A stretch of DNA of 9,708 nt from an uncultured Elusimicrobium sp. (GTDB taxonomy: Bacteria; Elusimicrobiota; Endomicrobiia; Endomicrobiales; Endomicrobiaceae): NCBI GenBank assembly GCA_902761395.1, contig CACWKJ010000052.1, forward strand, positions 1-9,708. The letters are read 5' to 3'. A program made the position numbers and the translations under genes. Shown here piece by piece: positions 6,353-9,708 of this stretch (within the stretch, counting starts at the first letter, position 1; each line of letters opens with the position of its first letter). The notes under the pieces are model-generated. The model was not told the origin of the DNA and did not search any database. It saw nothing but the letters and a program-made list of their open reading frames with translations.

Positions 6353-7582
6353 ATGGCATTAATCGTGATGAAGTTTGGCGGTTCTTCTGTAGCAGACAGC
6401 GACAAAATGAAACATGTTGCAAACAAAGTTATTGCAAGAAAAAAAGGCGGTAACAAAATTGTTGTTGTTGTTTCGGCTCCCGGAGATACTACCGATGATT
6501 TAATTACAAGATGTGAAGAAATTACGGCAGATCCCAACCCGAGAGAAATGGATATGCTTCTTGCAACAGGTGAACAGATGTCTATATCACTTCTTGCAAT
6601 GGCAATTCAGTCTATGGGACACAAAGCGGTTTCTTTAACCGGTTTTCAGGCGGGAATTTCCACAGATGATGATTACACAAGAGCAAGAGTAAAGAAAATA
6701 AATCCTAAAAAGATTTTTGAGTTATTGGATAAAGGAAACATTGTTGTTGTTGCGGGATTCCAGGGCATGAACAAAGCCGGTGATATTACAACTTTGGGCA
6801 GAGGCGGATCCGATTTAACCGCTGTTGCACTTGCAGCACAAATGAAAGCAAACCTTTGCGAAATTTACAGTGATGTTGAAGGTATTTTTACAACAGATCC
6901 GAGAGTTGTAAAAGATGCAAAGAAGATAGATTTAATATCCTATGAAGAAATGCTTGAAATGGCAGGTTCAGGCGCACAGGTTATGCAAACAAGAAGTATA
7001 GAAGTTGCAAAAAATTACGGAATAGAAATTCATGCAAGATCGACTTTTTCCGATAAAGAAGGAACTTATATAGTAAGTGAAGAAAAAATAGGGAGAAAAA
7101 AAATGGAAGACCTTATGGTATCAGCAGTAACATTTGATAAAAATCAAGTAAAATTTTCTTTAATAGATTTACCGGATGTTCCGGGAATGGCAGCAAAAAT
7201 ATTCAGTTCTATTGCAAAGTTGGGTATCAATGTTGATATGATTATTCAGTCTGCAGCTTTGGATAAGAAAAATGATATTTCTTTTACGGTAAGCAAATCC
7301 GACATGAAAAAAACTCAACAAAAAGTTGATGAGCTTGCAAAACAGTTAGGTGCACAAACTGTAACTTGCGATGAGCATGTTGCAAAAGTTTCCGTAGTAG
7401 GTGTAGGTATGAAAACTCATGCGGGTGTTGCATCTAAAATGTTTGATATTTTAGCCAAGAACAAAATAAATATCGAAATGATTTCAACAAGTGAAATAAA
7501 AGTTTCTTGTGTTATAGACTCGGTAGATTTGAATAAAGCGGTAAACGAATTACATAAAGGATTCAAATTAAACAAAAAATAA
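6353..7582 (+). CDS. lysC: Aspartate kinase (monofunctional, ACT-regulated)
   Basis: A 409-residue enzyme that phosphorylates L-aspartate, the first step to lysine, threonine and methionine. The kinase domain (about 1-240) shows MKFGGSS (6-12), VSAPGDTTD (40-48), TGEQ (72-75), GFQG (135-138), TLGRGGSD (147-154) and YSDVEGIFTTDPR (172-184). Two ACT domains follow (about 265-330 and 345-405), as in the ~400-residue LysC of Bacillus and Corynebacterium. ACT domains in this family bind lysine and/or threonine for feedback inhibition; which effector applies here cannot be read. There is no fused homoserine dehydrogenase. GGAG at 6342-6345, seven bases before ATG, supports the start. An internal ribosome site and start (7103) may give a separate beta subunit. 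cimA follows after six bases. The symbol lysC is a family-level choice. Confidence 0.94.
   Translation: MALIVMKFGGSSVADSDKMKHVANKVIARKKGGNKIVVVVSAPGDTTDDLITRCEEITADPNPREMDMLLATGEQMSISLLAMAIQSMGHKAVSLTGFQAGISTDDDYTRARVKKINPKKIFELLDKGNIVVVAGFQGMNKAGDITTLGRGGSDLTAVALAAQMKANLCEIYSDVEGIFTTDPRVVKDAKKIDLISYEEMLEMAGSGAQVMQTRSIEVAKNYGIEIHARSTFSDKEGTYIVSEEKIGRKKMEDLMVSAVTFDKNQVKFSLIDLPDVPGMAAKIFSSIAKLGINVDMIIQSAALDKKNDISFTVSKSDMKKTQQKVDELAKQLGAQTVTCDEHVAKVSVVGVGMKTHAGVASKMFDILAKNKINIEMISTSEIKVSCVIDSVDLNKAVNELHKGFKLNKK
7091..7095 (+). promoter_or_regulatory. Internal ribosome binding site in the aspartokinase gene
   Basis: GGGAG followed by seven A residues leads into an in-frame ATG (7103-7105, Met251). 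The spacing is ideal for translation initiation and the site falls between the kinase and ACT domains. Confidence 0.55.
7103..7582 (+). CDS. Possible aspartokinase beta subunit from an internal in-frame start
   Basis: Translation from Met251 would give a 159-residue protein holding only the two ACT regulatory domains. In Bacillus subtilis aspartokinase II and Corynebacterium glutamicum aspartokinase, an internal start at about codon 246-250 makes a beta subunit of about 160-170 residues that joins the full-length alpha chain in an alpha2beta2 enzyme. Position, length and ribosome site match that arrangement here. That the start is used is inference. Confidence 0.5.
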   Translation: MEDLMVSAVTFDKNQVKFSLIDLPDVPGMAAKIFSSIAKLGINVDMIIQSAALDKKNDISFTVSKSDMKKTQQKVDELAKQLGAQTVTCDEHVAKVSVVGVGMKTHAGVASKMFDILAKNKINIEMISTSEIKVSCVIDSVDLNKAVNELHKGFKLNKK

Positions 7583-7588
7583 ATTTTT

Positions 7589-9052
7589 ATGAAGCAGATA
7601 AAAATATTTGATACAACTTTAAGAGACGGCAGTCAGGGAGCAGGGATATCATTTTCAGTTGAAGATAAATTGAAAATAGCCTCTGCTCTTGATGATTTCG
7701 GTGTATCTTATATTGAAGGCGGATGGCCGGGTTCAAATCCTAAAGATGAAGAATTTTTTCAACTTGCAAAAAATAAATTTAAACATTCCAAGTTGGTTGC
7801 TTTCGGTTCGACAAGAAAGAAAAATTCCGATATAAAAGAGGATGAAAATATAAAAAAGATTACAGAGTCCGGAGTAAAAGTTGTATGTATCTTCGGAAAA
7901 TCCTGGGACTTACATGTTAAGTATGCACTAAAAACTTCCCTGAAAGAAAATCTTAATATGATAAGCGATACGGTATCGTTTTTAAAATCAAATGCCGGAG
8001 CAGATTATATTTGTTTATGCGAAACAAACGGCGGAGTACTTCCTTCGTATATCGAAAAAATAGTTAAAGAAACAATACAAAAGTTTCCGAATACAAAGTT
8101 TGGAATACATGCTCACAATGATTGCGAATGTGCGGTTGCAAATTCAATAATGGCGGTTTTGTCGGGTTGCGAAATGGTGCAGGGAACAATAAACGGTATA
8201 GGTGAAAGGTGCGGTAATGCAAACTTATGTTCGATAATTCCTTCGTTACAATTAAAAGGAAAATATCGTTGCGTTCCGGTAAGAAATTTAAAAAATATTA
8301 CAGAACTTTCAAGATATGTTGATGAAATAGCAAATTTAATTCCCAACGATTGTTTACCTTATGTCGGCAGAAATGCTTTTGCCCATAAAGCCGGTGTTCA
8401 TGTTTCGGCAATAAAAAAAGATTCCAGAACATATGAACAAATTAACCCTAAACATGTAGGAAACAGAAGAAGTGTTTTGGTCAGCGACTTGTCGGGTAAA
8501 AGTAACATTGTTTCAAAAGCCGATGAATTGGCAATGGATTTGGAAAAAGATAAAAATTTGCGCGGAATAATAAATACAGTTAAAGAAAAAGAAAACGAAG
8601 GTTATCAATACGAAAATGCCGACGGATCTTTTTATATACTTACAAAAAAAGTGGAAAATAAATGTAAAGATTTTTTTACATTGAAAAGTTACAGAGTAAG
8701 TGTGGAAAAAAATGCCGACGGTTCGATAGTTTCGGAAGCCACGGTTAAGTTGGATGTTAACGGTAAAGAAGAACATACAGTTGCAGAAGGGGAAGGTCCC
8801 GTTAATGCTTTGGATAAATGTTTAAGAAAAGCATTGATAAAATTTTATCCGGAAATAAAAAACGTTTTACTTACCGACTTTAAGGTAAGAGTAATAAACT
8901 CGGATGCAAATACCGCCGCAAAAGTCAGGGTGTTGATAGAAACAAGAGATAAGAAACAAAGTTGGGGAACGATAGGCGTAAGTGAAAATATCATCGATGC
9001 CTGTTGGCAGGCACTTTCCGATTCCGTAGAATACAAACTCCTAAAAAAATAA
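7589..9052 (+). CDS. cimA: Citramalate synthase, apparently lacking part of the catalytic barrel
   Basis: A 487-residue member of the isopropylmalate/citramalate synthase family, closest by motif to the bacterial citramalate synthase group, which condenses pyruvate with acetyl-CoA as the first step of threonine-independent isoleucine synthesis. Seen: FDTTLRDGSQ (7-16, catalytic Arg12 and metal-binding Asp13), YIEGGWPGSNPKD (41-53), FGSTR (72-76), IFGKSWDLHV (101-110), LCETNGG (143-149), GIHAHND (172-178, metal-binding H174 and H176), INGIGERCGNANL (201-213), GRNAFAHKAGVHVSAI (260-275) and a C-terminal LeuA-type regulatory domain (about 360-487). Between N135 and A136 the usual segment of about 31 residues with YDAEHFFDGYK is absent, which also explains a length below the usual ~520. 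The reading frame is intact. There is no Shine-Dalgarno in the six-base gap after the aspartokinase, so translation may be coupled. The family is sure; activity is doubtful. Confidence 0.88.
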   Translation: MKQIKIFDTTLRDGSQGAGISFSVEDKLKIASALDDFGVSYIEGGWPGSNPKDEEFFQLAKNKFKHSKLVAFGSTRKKNSDIKEDENIKKITESGVKVVCIFGKSWDLHVKYALKTSLKENLNMISDTVSFLKSNAGADYICLCETNGGVLPSYIEKIVKETIQKFPNTKFGIHAHNDCECAVANSIMAVLSGCEMVQGTINGIGERCGNANLCSIIPSLQLKGKYRCVPVRNLKNITELSRYVDEIANLIPNDCLPYVGRNAFAHKAGVHVSAIKKDSRTYEQINPKHVGNRRSVLVSDLSGKSNIVSKADELAMDLEKDKNLRGIINTVKEKENEGYQYENADGSFYILTKKVENKCKDFFTLKSYRVSVEKNADGSIVSEATVKLDVNGKEEHTVAEGEGPVNALDKCLRKALIKFYPEIKNVLLTDFKVRVINSDANTAAKVRVLIETRDKKQSWGTIGVSENIIDACWQALSDSVEYKLLKK

Positions 9053-9061
9053 TTATTTTTT
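9044..9061. repeat. 18-nt AT-only palindrome spanning two abutting stop codons
   Basis: A run of six A, then TAATTA, then six T forms a perfect palindrome centred between the cimA stop (9050-9052) and the stop of the minus-strand exonuclease (9053-9055). Each strand ends in a T-run, so it may help end both convergent transcripts, but an A/T-only stem without a loop is weak. Confidence 0.4.
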
Positions 9062-9649
9062 CTTTATGTTTAGTGCTTGTTCAAAATAGGACGGCTCTAA
9101 AGTATCGATACCTTTTCTGTAAAGATTAGCAAATAAATATTTTGATATGGATTTCATTGTTAAAACATCAGCCATGGCTCTGTGAGCTTGGTTCACTTCT
9201 ATATCTAAAATTCTTGCTATATCACCGAGTTTGTTGGATTCAAAAGAAAAATATTGTCTTGAAATAATTAAAGTATCCAAAAAATACATTTCAGGTGAAT
9301 TTATACCGCTTTCCATTATTTCTTTCGATACGAAATTTAAATCGAAGTAAGCATTGTGACAAACCAAAACGAACCCTTCTATAAAATTTGAAATATCTTT
9401 TGCTATATCACAAAATTTCGGAGCATCTTTTACCATTTCGGTTGTAATACCGTGAATATTTGAAGAAAATTCGGGAATAGGACATCCCGGGTTTACAAGT
9501 GTGCAAAATTCGGTTTCCGTATCACCTGAAACTTTTAACATTGCTATTTCGCAAGTTCTTGCACCATGTTCCATGGATAAGCCGGTTGTTTCAATATCCA
9601 AAAATACAAGGTTATCCGGCTTGTTTGTTAAAATCGGTGAAGGTATCAT
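9053..9649 (-). CDS. DnaQ-like 3'-5' exonuclease (DEDDh family)
   Basis: A 198-residue single-domain exonuclease related to the proofreading subunit of DNA polymerase III. All three exonuclease motifs are present: FLDIETTGL (16-24, with D18 and E20), HNAYFDLNF (98-106, with D103) and HRAMADVL (156-163, with H156 and D161), so the catalytic DEDDh set is complete. It could be the epsilon subunit, a stand-alone repair exonuclease or an RNase T/oligoribonuclease-like enzyme; GARTCEIAMLKV and NIHGIT are common in the epsilon/PolC-type group. I chose ATG 9649 because AAAAGGA precedes it by six bases. An ATG at 9685 would add 12 residues (MYNNVNNTKGFL) with no ribosome site. It converges on cimA with no intergenic base. 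Confidence 0.88.
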   Translation of the reverse strand: MIPSPILTNKPDNLVFLDIETTGLSMEHGARTCEIAMLKVSGDTETEFCTLVNPGCPIPEFSSNIHGITTEMVKDAPKFCDIAKDISNFIEGFVLVCHNAYFDLNFVSKEIMESGINSPEMYFLDTLIISRQYFSFESNKLGDIARILDIEVNQAHRAMADVLTMKSISKYLFANLYRKGIDTLEPSYFEQALNIKKK

Positions 9650-9655
9650 TAAAAA

Positions 9656-9662
9656 TCCTTTT
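9656..9662 (-). promoter_or_regulatory. Ribosome binding site deciding the exonuclease start
   Basis: On the minus strand AAAAGGA lies six bases before the ATG at 9649. The upstream in-frame ATG at 9685 has only A/T before it, so the shorter form is preferred. Confidence 0.65.
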
Positions 9663-9708
9663 GTATTATTTACATTATTATACATTTTTATAAAAATTAT
9701 TTAAATTT

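Noticed and set aside
8513..8776. Minus-strand Phe-rich frame inside cimA
   Set aside because: A shadow of the AT-rich coding strand; no start signal or family.
7589..9052. A frameshift or pseudogene as the reason for the short CimA
   Set aside because: Conserved motifs on both sides of the gap are in one continuous frame and no extra DNA is present, so the gap is an in-frame absence.
7589..9052. 2-isopropylmalate synthase (LeuA) or homocitrate synthase instead of CimA
   Set aside because: IEGGWPGSNPKDEEFF, IFGKSWDLHV and GRNAFAHKAGVHVSAI are the citramalate synthase pattern.
1..9708. CRISPR array, tRNA, insertion sequence or phage/defence module
   Set aside because: No regularly spaced direct repeats, tRNA-like folds, transposase or nuclease-helicase genes were seen; the gene content is core metabolism and envelope synthesis.

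Overview
This is an AT-rich, gene-dense bacterial window with eight complete protein-coding genes and one cut by the left edge. A Kdo transferase and a heptosyltransferase-type glycosyltransferase show that the cell makes lipopolysaccharide, so it is Gram-negative. The short form of ThiC and the use of a citramalate synthase would fit an anaerobe. An Elusimicrobiota-like (Endomicrobium-type) host is my guess from overall impression only; nothing in the window proves it.

Layout. 1-129 (minus): start of a DUF1653 protein. 287-685 (plus): small predicted lipoprotein. 797-3105 (minus): two-gene LPS core operon, waaA followed by a GT9 glycosyltransferase, joined by a TAATG overlap. 3106-3267: divergent intergenic region with two good back-to-back promoters. 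3268-3906 (plus): thiE. 3907-4114: structured spacer with a large imperfect palindrome. 4115-9052 (plus): thiC-thrB-aspartokinase-cimA, probably one operon (ATGA overlap, 28-nt gap, 6-nt gap). 9053-9649 (minus): DnaQ-type exonuclease convergent with cimA, stop codon against stop codon.

How the genes work together. ThiC makes the pyrimidine half of thiamine and ThiE joins the pyrimidine to the thiazole. Aspartokinase opens the aspartate pathway, ThrB phosphorylates homoserine on the way to threonine, and CimA would start a threonine-independent route to isoleucine via citramalate. The plus-strand operon therefore mixes thiamine with Thr/Lys/Ile synthesis. Homoserine dehydrogenase, threonine synthase and the rest of the thiamine genes are not in the window.

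Most notable points: (1) CimA appears to lack about 31 residues of its catalytic TIM barrel, including the conserved YDAEHFFDG segment, in an otherwise clean reading frame; (2) a ~117-nt imperfect palindrome sits directly before the thiC ribosome binding site, and no TPP riboswitch is visible at either thiamine gene; (3) aspartokinase has a well-placed internal Shine-Dalgarno and ATG that would give a separate regulatory (beta) subunit; (4) four tandem 8-nt repeats run across the thiE stop codon. I found no tRNA, rRNA, CRISPR array, insertion sequence or clearly new multi-gene system.
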